From NCBI RefSeq assembly GCF_042675665.1, contig NZ_JBHTJI010000022.1:124001-188000 (forward strand): 64,000 nt of DNA, in the 5' to 3' direction. The notes beneath the pieces are model-generated. The model saw only the letters and a program-made list of their open reading frames with translations. It had not been told where the DNA came from and made no database searches. Both the position numbers and the translations under genes were made by a program. This DNA is from Mariniflexile jejuense. Its GTDB lineage: Bacteria; Bacteroidota; Bacteroidia; Flavobacteriales; Flavobacteriaceae. Of the stretch, positions 1 through 9,391 are shown in pieces. Every line of letters begins with the position of its first letter. The stretch's first letter is position 1.

Positions 1-807
1 TAAATTTGTTTTACTTAAAGCTACACCGCTATCTTCCGTCATTTTATTTGAAAACGGAATTTTTAAAACCATGCCTTCTTTTAAACCTGTTTCTTTCAAT
101 TCTGGATTTAAAGCCTCTAATTCTTGTTGGTCTAAACCTAACTTTAGCTTCAAACGGTAAAAACCTTCTTTTGGTAACACGCTATAATAGCTGTATTTTT
201 CATCAACGTTTTTAACTGCATCTCCTGTAATATTAGGTACATAAATTTGTTGACCTTCTTGCAAAGTTTCTCCCATTTGTGGGTTTAAAGCCTCTAGTTC
301 TTGTACAGTAATTCCAAATTTATAAGCAACACGCCATTTGCCTTCTTTAGGTAATACAATATAGGTTTTTGTAGCTGCTTTAGGTTCTTCTTTTGTTATT
401 TTAAATACTGGTATTTGAAGTTTATCACCTTTTTTTAATGTGTTTGCATATAAAAATGTGTTGTGCTTTTTTATATCATCTTCAGTAACATCGTATTGCT
501 TTGCTATACTATAAAGTGTTTCTTTTTTACTGGTTTTATGCTCTTTAAAACCTTGTAACTCTTTTACAATAGTTACTGTTGGTTTATTAGCTTTTGAAAT
601 GGGAATTATTAAAATAGAATTAGCTTTCAATTCTTTTTTAGCATCTGGATTTAACGCATAAATATCGGCAATTGAAACACCATATTGTGTTGCTATACCA
701 TGAACGGTTTCACCTTTTTTAACTTGATGTGTGCTAAAGTTTTGTGCTGTTAAAGCATTTGCGCTAAGCATAAATACTAAACATAAAACGGAAAAGAATT
801 TAATCAT
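1..807 (-). CDS. LysM-repeat secreted protein (C-terminal part outside window)
   Basis: The reading frame opens at an ATG at 807 and runs off the left edge, so only the first 269 codons are visible. The N-terminus is a signal peptide (MIKFFSVLCLVFMLSANALTA) followed by a LysM repeat with the typical VKKGETVHGIATQYGVSIAD pattern. Further LysM-like segments follow, with recurrent motifs such as ALNPDAKKELKANS and EALNPQMGETLQEGQQIYVP. LysM repeats bind peptidoglycan or related glycans, so the protein is exported to the periplasm or outer membrane. From family knowledge, flavobacterial proteins of this kind next to guaA often carry a periplasmic-binding-protein-like C-terminal half, but that part is not visible here. 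It lies downstream of guaA on the same strand with a gap of about 220 bases. Confidence 0.85.
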   Translation of the reverse strand, partial: MIKFFSVLCLVFMLSANALTAQNFSTHQVKKGETVHGIATQYGVSIADIYALNPDAKKELKANSILIIPISKANKPTVTIVKELQGFKEHKTSKKETLYSIAKQYDVTEDDIKKHNTFLYANTLKKGDKLQIPVFKITKEEPKAATKTYIVLPKEGKWRVAYKFGITVQELEALNPQMGETLQEGQQIYVPNITGDAVKNVDEKYSYYSVLPKEGFYRLKLKLGLDQQELEALNPELKETGLKEGMVLKIPFSNKMTEDSGVALSKTNL

Positions 808-1025
808 GTAAATCTATTTTTTTAATTGTGTTTGAAGCAAAATGTAATTTCTTATATGCATATAATATGCCAAAATATAGCTTAAAAGTAAATTCATTTA
901 GTTTCGGCTTAATTATATACGTTTGATTTATATAAAGAAGACAACTTAATGCAATAAATATAACTTATAAATTTTGTTTTGGCAACAACGTACACAATAT
1001 CAAATGATTCCTGCCATACAGAATT

Positions 1026-2561
1026 TTATTCCCACTCGATGGTTGCTGGTGGTTTTGAACTAATATCGTAAACTACTCTATTAACGCCTTTAACTTTATT
1101 TATAATATCGTTTGATGTTTTTTGAAGGAATTCGTAAGGTAAATTCACCCAATCTGCAGTCATACCATCGGTACTTTCAACAGCACGAAGTGCCACACAT
1201 TTTTCGTATGTACGTTCATCGCCCATAACACCAACGCTATTAACAGGTAAAAGCATTGCTCCTGCTTGCCAAACCTTGTCGTATAAACCCCATTCTTTTA
1301 ATCCGTTAATAAAAATAGCATCAACCTCTTGTAGAATACGTACTTTTTCGGCAGTAATATCACCTAAAATACGAATACCTAAACCTGGTCCAGGAAATGG
1401 ATGTCGCCCTAAAAGTTCTGGATCGATACCTAACGTAGCACCAACACGTCTTACTTCATCTTTAAAAATAGCGCGTAATGGTTCTACAATTTTAAGTTTC
1501 ATAAAATCGGGCAAACCACCTACGTTATGATGACTTTTTATAGTAGCTGAAGGTCCGCCAGTAGCCGAAACACTTTCTATTACATCAGGATAAATAGTAC
1601 CTTGTGCTAACCATTTTACATCGGTAAGTTTGTGAGCTTCATCATCAAAAACTTCAATAAATGCATTACCAATAGCTTTACGTTTTAATTCTGGATCTTC
1701 TAAACCTTTTAAAGCTGCTAGAAACCTTTCGGAAGCATCAACACCTTTAACATTGAGTCCCATACCTTCATATTGGTTAAGTACATTTTGGAATTCGTTT
1801 TTACGAAGCAAGCCGTTATTAACGAAAATGCAGTATAAATTTTTGCCAATAGCTTTATTTAAAAGAACAGCAGCAACGGTAGAATCTACACCGCCCGATA
1901 AGCCTAAAACCACTTTGTCGCTTCCTACTTTTTCTTGTATGGCCGCTACGGTTTCTTCAACAAAAGAATCTGGTGTCCAATCTTGATTTAAACCTGCAAT
2001 GTCAACTAAAAAGTTTTGTAATAATTGTTTTCCATCTGTTGAATGGTATACTTCTGGATGAAATTGGATAGCATATGTTTCTTCACCGTCTATTCTATAG
2101 GCTGCATTTTTAACATCGTGCGTACTTGCTATTAAAACACCATTTATTGGAAGTTCTTTTATGGTATCGCTATGGCTCATCCATACTTGACTTCCTGTAT
2201 GGATATAAGCTAAAAATGGTTCGTTGCTTTTTATGAATGATAAATTTGCACGTCCATATTCTCTGGTACTTGAAGGTGCTACATTACCTCCCGAAAAATG
2301 CGCTAAATATTGTGCACCGTAACATACTGCCAACAATGGCTTTTTTGTTCTAATTTCCGATAAATCTGGATGTAAAGCATCATCGCCTCTTACAGAATTT
2401 GGACTACCAGACAGTATTACTGCCTTATAGCTTTCTATTTCGGTTGGAATTTTGTTGAATGGATGTATTTCGGAGTAAATGTTGAGTTCTCTAACTCTAC
2501 GGGCAATAAGCTGTGTGTATTGCGATCCGAAGTCTAAAATAAGTACCTTGTCATGTTGCAT
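1026..2561 (-). CDS. guaA: GMP synthase (glutamine-hydrolysing)
   Basis: Converts XMP to GMP with ATP and glutamine, the last step of guanine nucleotide synthesis in the cytosol. The N-terminal class I glutamine amidotransferase domain shows the nucleophile in LLAVCYGAQ (Cys80) and the FHPE motif (His168, Glu170). The ATP-pyrophosphatase domain has the P-loop SGGVDS at 222-227. The GRHPFPGPGLGIRILG segment and the canonical terminus SSKPPATIEWE identify the synthetase C-terminal dimerisation domain. Length of 511 residues is normal. The start chosen is the ATG at 2561; a TTG two codons upstream is also in frame but unnecessary. It is followed by the LysM gene. Confidence 0.98.
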   Translation of the reverse strand: MQHDKVLILDFGSQYTQLIARRVRELNIYSEIHPFNKIPTEIESYKAVILSGSPNSVRGDDALHPDLSEIRTKKPLLAVCYGAQYLAHFSGGNVAPSSTREYGRANLSFIKSNEPFLAYIHTGSQVWMSHSDTIKELPINGVLIASTHDVKNAAYRIDGEETYAIQFHPEVYHSTDGKQLLQNFLVDIAGLNQDWTPDSFVEETVAAIQEKVGSDKVVLGLSGGVDSTVAAVLLNKAIGKNLYCIFVNNGLLRKNEFQNVLNQYEGMGLNVKGVDASERFLAALKGLEDPELKRKAIGNAFIEVFDDEAHKLTDVKWLAQGTIYPDVIESVSATGGPSATIKSHHNVGGLPDFMKLKIVEPLRAIFKDEVRRVGATLGIDPELLGRHPFPGPGLGIRILGDITAEKVRILQEVDAIFINGLKEWGLYDKVWQAGAMLLPVNSVGVMGDERTYEKCVALRAVESTDGMTADWVNLPYEFLQKTSNDIINKVKGVNRVVYDISSKPPATIEWE

Positions 2562-2623
2562 GCGCAAAAATAGTAATTGATTTTTGAATGACGAATTACG
2601 AATTGCGATTTTTTAATTAAATT

Positions 2624-3994
2624 TTACCGCATGGAATCTAAAATCAATTGGATGTCTTTTTTTGTAGTATCTGGGTTTATAAAACAAAAACGTGAAACCG
2701 TTTCAAAAGTATTACCAGTTTTCCACTTTGTTGGAGCTACCAATGCAAATCCTTTTTTATGATTTTCATAAGTCCAATGAGTATAATCATCAGGTTTCCA
2801 ACCTATTCTTCTATATAAAACACACGATAAACTTGGTTCTCTAACAAGTTCAACATGCGGGTTTTCTTCAATTAATTTACCTGCTACTTTGGCTAATTTT
2901 AAACCTCGTTCTACAGCTTGTTTATAACGCTTTGTGCCATGCATAGCCAATGAAAACCATAATGGCAAACCTCGAACACGTCGTGTTAATTGAATTTGAT
3001 AATCCGATGGATTAAAACCATGTGCACCTTCGTCTTTAAAAATATCAAGATAAGATCCTTCTTGTGCATGTGCTTTTTTTGCTAATTCAGGATTTTTATA
3101 AATAACCGAACCACAATCATATGGTGAAAATAGCCATTTGTGTGGATCAATTGTGATGCTATCAGCTTTTTCTATACCATTAAATAAATGCCGAACAGAA
3201 TCTGCTGCTAAAGCACCACCACCATAAGCTGCATCTACATGAAACCATAAATGTTCGCTGTTACATACTTCGGCAATACCATCCAAATCGTCTATTATGC
3301 CAGCATTGGTAGTACCTCCTGTGGCAACTACAGCAAATAAGCGCTTGCGCTGTTGTGGTGATAACGTATTGATGGTGTTTTGTAAATCTATTCCTTTCAA
3401 TTTATCTTCGGTATCAATAAGTAACACATCAACATCAATCACTTTTGCCATTGCCTTTATTGAAGAGTGTGCACCAATAGACGTTATAATTAGTCCCTTT
3501 TCATTATTAAAAGTAGCATTTTCTCGCCAATGTTCTCTAGCAGTTACCATAGCCGAAAGGTTTGCTGCTGTACCACCACTTGTAAATACGCCAAAAGCAC
3601 CTTTAGGTAAGCCTGTTAACGACACGATCCATTTCATAGCTTCGTTTTCACAAAAAATACCTCCAGCACCTTCCATCCAATAAGCTCCATGAATGCTCGA
3701 AGCCGATGTTACTAAATCGAACATAATGGCTGCTCTTGTTGGAGATGCAGGCACAAATGCCAAATGCCGAGGATGGTCTATAGGAACATTAGCCTTCATT
3801 AAATGTTTTTTCCAAAGATTAAATGCTACTTCACCACCAATTCCTTTTTCTGTTATGGTTTCGCCTACTAATGCCTTGAGCTCTTCTTCGCTTTTAGGTT
3901 TTCCTATTTTATGTTTAGTTGATGAAAGTCTGTCTATGGCATACTTCATTATATCCATTGTCATTTCAACTAACGCGATATCAGCCTTATGCAT
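2624..3994 (-). CDS. PLP-dependent group II amino-acid decarboxylase family protein
   Basis: A 456-residue fold-type I pyridoxal-phosphate enzyme related to aromatic-L-amino-acid, glutamate and diaminobutyrate decarboxylases. The Schiff-base lysine is in TIDPHKWLF (Lys286), the pyridine-nitrogen aspartate in HVDAAYGGG (Asp254), and the ring-stacking histidine in IGAHSSIK (His176). The TSGGTAANLSA phosphate-binding loop is at about 138-149. The substrate cannot be told from sequence. The start lies 3 bases from the bshC stop, so the two genes are probably co-transcribed, but a direct role in bacillithiol synthesis is not established. Confidence 0.88.
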   Translation of the reverse strand: MHKADIALVEMTMDIMKYAIDRLSSTKHKIGKPKSEEELKALVGETITEKGIGGEVAFNLWKKHLMKANVPIDHPRHLAFVPASPTRAAIMFDLVTSASSIHGAYWMEGAGGIFCENEAMKWIVSLTGLPKGAFGVFTSGGTAANLSAMVTAREHWRENATFNNEKGLIITSIGAHSSIKAMAKVIDVDVLLIDTEDKLKGIDLQNTINTLSPQQRKRLFAVVATGGTTNAGIIDDLDGIAEVCNSEHLWFHVDAAYGGGALAADSVRHLFNGIEKADSITIDPHKWLFSPYDCGSVIYKNPELAKKAHAQEGSYLDIFKDEGAHGFNPSDYQIQLTRRVRGLPLWFSLAMHGTKRYKQAVERGLKLAKVAGKLIEENPHVELVREPSLSCVLYRRIGWKPDDYTHWTYENHKKGFALVAPTKWKTGNTFETVSRFCFINPDTTKKDIQLILDSMR

Positions 3995-3997
3995 TTT

Positions 3998-5596
3998 TTA
4001 AAAATTTAGTATTAAAAATTCTTTTCTTAATGGTTGCAGGCTATTGATGAGTTTCGGTATTAATTCATTGCCATATTCCAAATAAAATTCCGAAAAATTG
4101 GTGGTTCGTTCTTGTAAACTTCCGTTAGGAAATAAGTCATTTTGAATATCAATCATTCTAGAAACTTGGTCTGATAATTTACGCTTTTGCGCTTTAAGCA
4201 ATCGCTTCTCTAAAGCCTCTAAACCCTTTATTTGTTTTACTTCTTGTGCTTTTACTGCGCCTAAAAACGATTTATCTGTTTGTTCTGCGAGTTTGTATAA
4301 GTTTTCAAACTGGAGTTTTATGACTGCTTTCTGTTCTGAAAAATCGATATCAATATTCGATATGTCGCGTACTTTTTTATTAATAAAACTGTTGCGTTTC
4401 AAAAAAATATCTTCTTTAGAAATATTTAAATTTTGAAGCTTTTTTGATTGACGTTCCGATTGAATTAACACCGAATTACGCAATAATAATACAGGAAAAG
4501 GCACTTTAACCGTATTAAAAAACTGTTTTAGTTGAAACCAATATGCCAATTCGCCACCGCCACCTATGTAGCATAAATTGGGTAAAATTACTTCTTGGTA
4601 CAGCGGTCGCATAACAACATTTGGACTGAAATGTTCTGGATGCTCTAGTAACTCTTTTTGTATTTCGCGCTTACTCCAAGTTATGTTAGTATTTAATACT
4701 TTATAAATGGTGTCTTCAAAAACAATGCGTTCTCGTAAATTTTCTTTTAAATAAAATAAATTTATTTCACGCGGATTTACTTGAATACCGTAATTTGATA
4801 ATTTGTTGATTTGTTGATTTGTTGCTGATACATTTTTGAAAGCTGTTTGATTTAATAATTCATCTTCCATAAATGGAATAAATTGGGTTTTTAAATCAAA
4901 ATCATTTCCATCAATAATTACTAAACCATAGTTTTTAAACAATTCGTTAGCTAAAAAACGGGTTGCATCAGTTAAATTATCATGACTTAAATAAGCGTCT
5001 TTAAACAGCTTTTTTAAATATTCGGCATTTTTTGTATTGCCAATTTCCAAAGAAAACAAATTAAAAACGGCCTCTAAACCTTGGGTTGTTAATTCGCCAA
5101 CAGCACCATTTGCGTCTTTATTCCAATGTACTTTCTTGCCTTTAAAATTAAAATAATTTATTTCTTCAAAATCGTGGTCTTCGGTAGCCATCCAATAAAT
5201 TGGCACAAAATTATAATCGGGATAGTGTTCCTTTAATTGATTTGAAAGATTGATAGTAGAAACTATCTTGTATAAAAAATATAATGGTCCAGTAAATAAA
5301 TTTAATTGATGCCCAGTAGTAATTGTAAAGGTATTTGTTGACTTTAAACTTTCAATATTTTTTAAACTAGCTTCAGAGGTTTCAATGTTTTGATATTGTT
5401 TTTTTAAACTTTCTGCTAAAACTATTCTAGACTGTATTTGAAAAGACAACTGCTTTTCCTCAATCTGTGCTTTAAAATTTTCAAGCTTTGGAAATTGGTT
5501 GTAAAAGGCTTGTAGTTCTGGTTTTTCATCTAAATAATCACAAATAAGCGACGAAAAATAACCTGTTTGTTTAAATGAAATACAATCGGTTGGCAT
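3998..5596 (-). CDS. bshC: Bacillithiol biosynthesis cysteine-adding enzyme BshC
   Basis: Putative ligase that adds cysteine to glucosaminyl-malate in the last step of bacillithiol synthesis. The 532-residue length and the family hallmarks are present: TTGHQLNLFTGPLYFLYK near residue 112, the PIYWMATEDHDFEE segment near 154, and GGGGELAYWFQLK in the second half. The C-terminal region is a long predicted coiled coil, as in the family. The start MPTDCISF matches the flavobacterial consensus. It is first in a short minus-strand unit with the downstream PLP decarboxylase. bshB1 of the same pathway lies far away at 52699; bshA is not in the window. Confidence 0.95.
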   Translation of the reverse strand: MPTDCISFKQTGYFSSLICDYLDEKPELQAFYNQFPKLENFKAQIEEKQLSFQIQSRIVLAESLKKQYQNIETSEASLKNIESLKSTNTFTITTGHQLNLFTGPLYFLYKIVSTINLSNQLKEHYPDYNFVPIYWMATEDHDFEEINYFNFKGKKVHWNKDANGAVGELTTQGLEAVFNLFSLEIGNTKNAEYLKKLFKDAYLSHDNLTDATRFLANELFKNYGLVIIDGNDFDLKTQFIPFMEDELLNQTAFKNVSATNQQINKLSNYGIQVNPREINLFYLKENLRERIVFEDTIYKVLNTNITWSKREIQKELLEHPEHFSPNVVMRPLYQEVILPNLCYIGGGGELAYWFQLKQFFNTVKVPFPVLLLRNSVLIQSERQSKKLQNLNISKEDIFLKRNSFINKKVRDISNIDIDFSEQKAVIKLQFENLYKLAEQTDKSFLGAVKAQEVKQIKGLEALEKRLLKAQKRKLSDQVSRMIDIQNDLFPNGSLQERTTNFSEFYLEYGNELIPKLINSLQPLRKEFLILNF

Positions 5597-5893
5597 ATTA
5601 AAAATTAAGTTTAAAGTGTAAATATACAGCTATTCTAATTTTAGAAATCCAAAAAAATAGTTAAGAGTTTTGTTTGAATCTATTTAAAGAAACTTTGTAA
5701 CTTGGTTAAGTTGCTAAAATTTAGATTTAAACAAAAAAAATTAATTGCTTAACCAAACAACACAAAATAGCAATTGAAAATGTTAACATTTTCACACATC
5801 AAAAACACAAACAATTAAAAAACAGATATTTAAAACAATAAATACTATTTTTTTCGTATCTTAATGGGTCACTAAACTAAACCTCAATAAGTC

Positions 5894-7144
5894 ATGAAAA
5901 AGAAACGCTTTTTATATATTTTGTGCCTACTGTTGCTATTTGGCATACAAGGTATGTATGCACAAAAGCCTGCTTCATATATTGAAGTTAAAGGAAAAAT
6001 TATAGATGAAAACTCTAAAGATGCATTGGTATTTGCTGATATTGTTTTAAAAGACACAAATATAAGTACCATTACAAATTCAGATGGTGAATTTGTTTTA
6101 AAAGTGCCAGATTCTTTAACTTCAAAATCGATACGTTTTTCGCATTTAGGGTATCAAAAAAAGGAAATGAAAATTTCCGAATTGCTTTCAAATTCAAAAG
6201 TAACATTAAAACCTGCTCTTACAGAATTAACTGCTATTGAAATTAAAACCTTTAAAAATGCGGAAGCACTATTGAAAGAAACTTTAAAAAACAGAAGTGT
6301 TTATAATAGCAATGGCACTTTAATGACCGCCTTTTATAGAGAAACCATAAAAAAACGAAGAAGAAATGCATCACTTTCTGAAGCTGTTGTACAAATACAC
6401 AAACAGCCTTATAGTAATTTTAAAAATGACGATATCGAACTTATTAAAGCTAGAAAAAGTACCGATTATTCAAGATTAGATACACTTGCCGTAAAGCTTC
6501 AAGGCGGACCATTTAGTAACCTTTACACCGATATTATTAAGTATCCCGAGTTTATTTTTACAAATCAAGAAATTCCTTTGTACGACTTCTCTTTTAGCGA
6601 ATCAACTCAAATTAACGATAAATTAGTTTATGTTATAAATTTCAAACAAAAACCAGGTGTAGCACAGCCAATGTATTATGGCAAACTGTATATTGATGCC
6701 GAAACTTTAGCTTTAACAAACGCCGTTTACAGACTTAATGTTGAAAACCGAGAACTATCAAGCCAAATGTATGTACGCAAAAAACCCAGACAGGTTGATG
6801 TTTACCCAACCGAAGCAACGTACCGAGTTAATTACCGTACACAAAATGGCAAATGGCACTATGCATACAGTAATATTTTATTAACATTTAAGGTAAACTG
6901 GAAAGGTAAATTATTTAATAGCACATACACCTTAAACAGTGAAATGGCAATTACAGATTGGAGTATTAATAATACCAAACTTGCCAAAGTAAAAGATAAT
7001 TTGCTAAAACCAACAACCATTTTAGCCGATGAAACTTCGGGATTTAAAGACCCTGCTTTTTGGGGTGAATACAATATTATTGAACCTGAAAAGTCTATAG
7101 AATCTGCAATAGAAAAAATAAAAAAACAATTAAAACGAACCTAA
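5894..7144 (+). CDS. Secreted protein with carboxypeptidase-regulatory-like domain
   Basis: A 416-residue exported protein. Residues 1-23 are a signal peptide ending near GMYAQ. Residues about 30-115 form a CarboxypepD_reg-like beta-sandwich (VKGKIIDENSKDALVFADI, then FSHLGYQKKEMKI). The rest is a beta-rich region without recognisable catalytic motifs, resembling flavobacterial proteins annotated only by the N-terminal domain. It is probably an outer-membrane-associated or periplasmic protein of unknown role. It is divergent from bshC across a 297-base gap that must hold both promoters; I see no other gene there. The start is the ATG at 5894. Confidence 0.8.
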   Translation: MKKKRFLYILCLLLLFGIQGMYAQKPASYIEVKGKIIDENSKDALVFADIVLKDTNISTITNSDGEFVLKVPDSLTSKSIRFSHLGYQKKEMKISELLSNSKVTLKPALTELTAIEIKTFKNAEALLKETLKNRSVYNSNGTLMTAFYRETIKKRRRNASLSEAVVQIHKQPYSNFKNDDIELIKARKSTDYSRLDTLAVKLQGGPFSNLYTDIIKYPEFIFTNQEIPLYDFSFSESTQINDKLVYVINFKQKPGVAQPMYYGKLYIDAETLALTNAVYRLNVENRELSSQMYVRKKPRQVDVYPTEATYRVNYRTQNGKWHYAYSNILLTFKVNWKGKLFNSTYTLNSEMAITDWSINNTKLAKVKDNLLKPTTILADETSGFKDPAFWGEYNIIEPEKSIESAIEKIKKQLKRT

Positions 7145-7214
7145 AAATAATTAATCTACAATTTGAATTGTGTGAACATTTTTTAATTAATTTTACATAC
7201 TAACTTTTCTTATT

Positions 7215-8006
7215 GTGATAGACTTTCTGTTAACCAGTGATGCTATAATGGCATTACTAACCTTAACCTTTTTAGAAATTATTTTAGGTATAGATAATAT
7301 CGTTTTTATATCTATAGCAGCCAATAAATTACCAGAAAACCAACAAGCTAAAGCCACTACTATTGGTTTGCTTTTAGCTATGGTTCAGCGCATTATACTG
7401 CTGTTTTTTGTTACATTTTTAATAGGTTTGAAAGAACCATTTTACACTATCCAACTTTCATGGTTGCACATAGCTATTAGTTGGCAAGCCATTATTTTAT
7501 TTTGTGGTGGTTTATTTTTAATTTACAAAAGCACTTCAGAAATTCATGAAAAAGTAGAACTACCAAACCATGATGAAAATGCTTTAAAAGAAAAAAAAAT
7601 AAAAAGTTTATCGCAGGCCATTATTCAAATTATGTTGATTGATTTTATATTTTCAATCGATTCTATTTTAACAGCTGTTGGCATGACCAACGGATTGCAT
7701 CCAAACCATAATTACAACTTAATGTTAATGATAATTGCTGTAGTTATTTCCATTGGCGTTATGATAGGTTTTGCAAACCCTATACGAAGATTTATAAATG
7801 AACACCCTAGTATGCAATTACTAGGTTTAGCGTTTTTAATATTAATTGGGTTTATGCTAATTACTGAAGCAGCACACCTATCGCATACCAAACTTTTTGG
7901 TAATGAAGTTGGCGCCATACCAAAAGGATATTTATATTTTGCTATTGCTTTTTCGTTATTTGTAGAATTTTTAAACTTTAGAATTCAGAAGAAACAAAAA
8001 AAATAA
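7215..8006 (+). CDS. TerC family integral membrane protein
   Basis: A polytopic membrane protein of 263 residues. The two acidic transmembrane motifs of the TerC family are clear: FLEIILGIDNIVFISI near the N-terminus and LIDFIFSIDSILTAVGM in the middle, each with an intramembrane Asp. TerC relatives are tied to tellurite resistance and, for Mx/Alx types, to manganese export. A metal-ion role is therefore plausible, but the substrate is not determined by sequence. The start is taken as GTG at 7215 because the MIDFLL leader matches the family; an ATG at 7248 would remove part of the first helix. It stands alone, 70 bases after the previous gene. I see no riboswitch upstream. Confidence 0.9.
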   Translation: MIDFLLTSDAIMALLTLTFLEIILGIDNIVFISIAANKLPENQQAKATTIGLLLAMVQRIILLFFVTFLIGLKEPFYTIQLSWLHIAISWQAIILFCGGLFLIYKSTSEIHEKVELPNHDENALKEKKIKSLSQAIIQIMLIDFIFSIDSILTAVGMTNGLHPNHNYNLMLMIIAVVISIGVMIGFANPIRRFINEHPSMQLLGLAFLILIGFMLITEAAHLSHTKLFGNEVGAIPKGYLYFAIAFSLFVEFLNFRIQKKQKK

Positions 8007-8067
8007 AGTAAGGCTTTCTGTAATATGAATGATTCTTTTTTTTAAGCTTTATTTAAAGTGAAGGTAA

Positions 8068-8556
8068 TTACTGTTTACTATTTGAAGTTTCTCTAACAGT
8101 GTCTTTTGTTAAGGCGTTGTATATATATTCAGGCATCTTTTTCTTGATTTTTTGCATCTCATTTTTAAAATGTTGGGATAAAAATTCTTTTTCCTTATCA
8201 TTCAAATTTTCAAGAATTCCTATTTGACCATAAAAACTAATGTTTTCATCTTTTTTATGAACCAAAACTATTAAAGGGTATCCATTACTAGACTCATACA
8301 TTGGAAATCTGGCATCTAACTCAAATAAGTTGATGTTTTTTTCAATTCCTTTTATGGGAACAGGTCGATCTAAAAAATATGAAAAACTAACATCTTTAAT
8401 TCTTTGACTATCAAAAGGGTTTTTGTTTGAGCCTACGTAATTAATAATACCTTGTACTTCATAAAAATCCAATTCATTATAATCAGAGAATTTTTTTTCA
8501 GACTCACAATTTAAAAAGACTATAGTACTTAAAATAAAAATTATTTCTTTTTTCAA
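8068..8556 (-). CDS. Putative lipoprotein of unknown function
   Basis: A 162-residue protein, probably starting at TTG (8556), with a short hydrophobic leader and a lipobox-like IVFLNC, so it is probably a lipoprotein anchored by Cys17. No domain is recognised. The mature part is soluble and mixed alpha/beta with a lysine-rich C-terminus. It is the last minus-strand gene of the accessory block and is preceded by palindromic element A. Unlike the four genes upstream it lacks a private inverted flank at its ends, so it may be resident DNA next to the cassette array, or a cassette whose distal boundary has decayed. Confidence 0.65.
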   Translation of the reverse strand: MKKEIIFILSTIVFLNCESEKKFSDYNELDFYEVQGIINYVGSNKNPFDSQRIKDVSFSYFLDRPVPIKGIEKNINLFELDARFPMYESSNGYPLIVLVHKKDENISFYGQIGILENLNDKEKEFLSQHFKNEMQKIKKKMPEYIYNALTKDTVRETSNSKQ

Positions 8557-8640
8557 AGGATTATTTAAATTTCAACAATTAATAATTTCTATTCCCTTTA
8601 TAAATACGGTATAAATAGTAAGCTATAATTATCGGTCTCA

Positions 8641-8767
8641 TATAACCGTCAGTTACGGGTTAAATTAGCGATTATTTTCGGTTTGGCACTGAATTTAGCA
8701 ATTCCGAGTGGATTCGGACGTAGTCGAATCCGCCGTAATTGCGGTTATACATTGTTGTAAGCCGTTT
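8641..8767. repeat. Cassette-boundary palindrome A (attC-like)
   Basis: A GC-richer imperfect palindrome between small genes. Outer arms TATAACCG (8641-8648) and CGGTTATA (8742-8749) are exact complements. Inside is a hairpin GGATTCG / CGAATCC (8710-8731). It ends in GTTGTAAGCCGTTT (8754-8767), whose complement lies on the other side of the neighbouring gene (9247-9260) with one mismatch. The expected ACAAC on the left side is absent, so this is the decayed end of the array. The design resembles an integron attC site but the core boxes do not match GTTRRRY exactly. Confidence 0.6.
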
Positions 8768-8824
8768 TTAGTCGGTCTAACTGATTTACATGTAAGTACA
8801 AATGCTTGAAATTTTGATTGAATT

Positions 8825-9229
8825 TTAACTAAATAGTTTTTTAATCCAATTGGAATTCTTGTTTTCGTAAACAGATTTGTGCCTGCTAAACCTTTCAATC
8901 CAACCGTCTTCTGTAAAAATTTCTCCATGTAAACCGTCAGACAGCTCTGCTACATTTTCGCCATCCATAAAAACTTTGAGTCCACTATCTAAATCGTTAC
9001 TCTCCTGAATTGCGAAGAGAAAATCATGCATAGAGTTCTCTAGGACCTTTTCCAAAACGTCCGCAACAACTTGTTTTTCTTCTTGAGTTAATTTTGAAAG
9101 TTTGGCATGTAACTCTTTTGATTCTTTACTTCTCCATTTACCATTAATAAGTCCTTGGAACAAGTCGATTTGTCTATCTCTCAACTTTTCTACTATCAAT
9201 TTTCCAAATTTGTCTAATATATCACTCAT
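8825..9229 (-). CDS. Cassette gene 4: small soluble protein of unknown function
   Basis: A 134-residue acidic, probably cytosolic and largely helical protein without signal peptide or membrane segment. It begins MSDILDKFGKLIVEKLRDRQ and ends ENKNSNWIKKLFS. I do not recognise a family with certainty. The start ATG at 9229 is about 30 bases from boundary element B. The gene is enclosed by the inverted pair AAATGGCTTACAAC (9247-9260) and GTTGTAAGCCGTTT (8754-8767), which marks it as one unit of the array. No promoter of its own is evident. Confidence 0.65.
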   Translation of the reverse strand: MSDILDKFGKLIVEKLRDRQIDLFQGLINGKWRSKESKELHAKLSKLTQEEKQVVADVLEKVLENSMHDFLFAIQESNDLDSGLKVFMDGENVAELSDGLHGEIFTEDGWIERFSRHKSVYENKNSNWIKKLFS

Positions 9230-9246
9230 TGGGTTCAGGTTTTTTT

Positions 9247-9390
9247 AAATGGCTTACAACGTTTGGGCTATGGTTTCGTTGCGGAATCGTCCGCACGGAC
9301 TATTCCCCGAGACCAAGCGTTCATTGCAAGATAAGAATTTCCGGCAGGAAATTCCGCCGCAATGAATTATAGCCGTTGTTGTAGGTAGTT
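9247..9390. repeat. Cassette-boundary palindrome B (attC-like)
   Basis: Imperfect palindrome with arms GGCTAT (9266-9271) and ATAGCC (9369-9374) just inside ACAAC (9256-9260) and GTTGT (9378-9382). Internal stems: GCGGA/TCCGC at 9281-9294, GTCCG/CGGAC at 9289-9300, TCATTGC/GCAATGA at 9321-9365, and a perfect 8-bp hairpin GAATTTCC-GGCA-GGAAATTC at 9335-9354. The left outer flank belongs to the gene at 8825 and the right outer flank to the gene at 9392. It is visibly richer in GC than the genes beside it. Confidence 0.7.
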
Positions 9391-9391
9391 T

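Noticed and set aside
2562..2640. TATTTTTG three bases before the guaA ATG as a leaderless promoter
   Set aside because: No -33 box is present at the right distance and the region has simple repeats of GAATTACGAATT type.
7145..7214. Manganese riboswitch before terC
   Set aside because: The gap of 70 bases is too short and shows no stem pattern of the yybP-ykoY type.
8695..8928. A 77-codon minus-strand frame across boundary element A and the 3' end of the gene at 8825
   Set aside because: It lies out of frame over the real gene and the repeat, has no family features and ends inside the palindrome.
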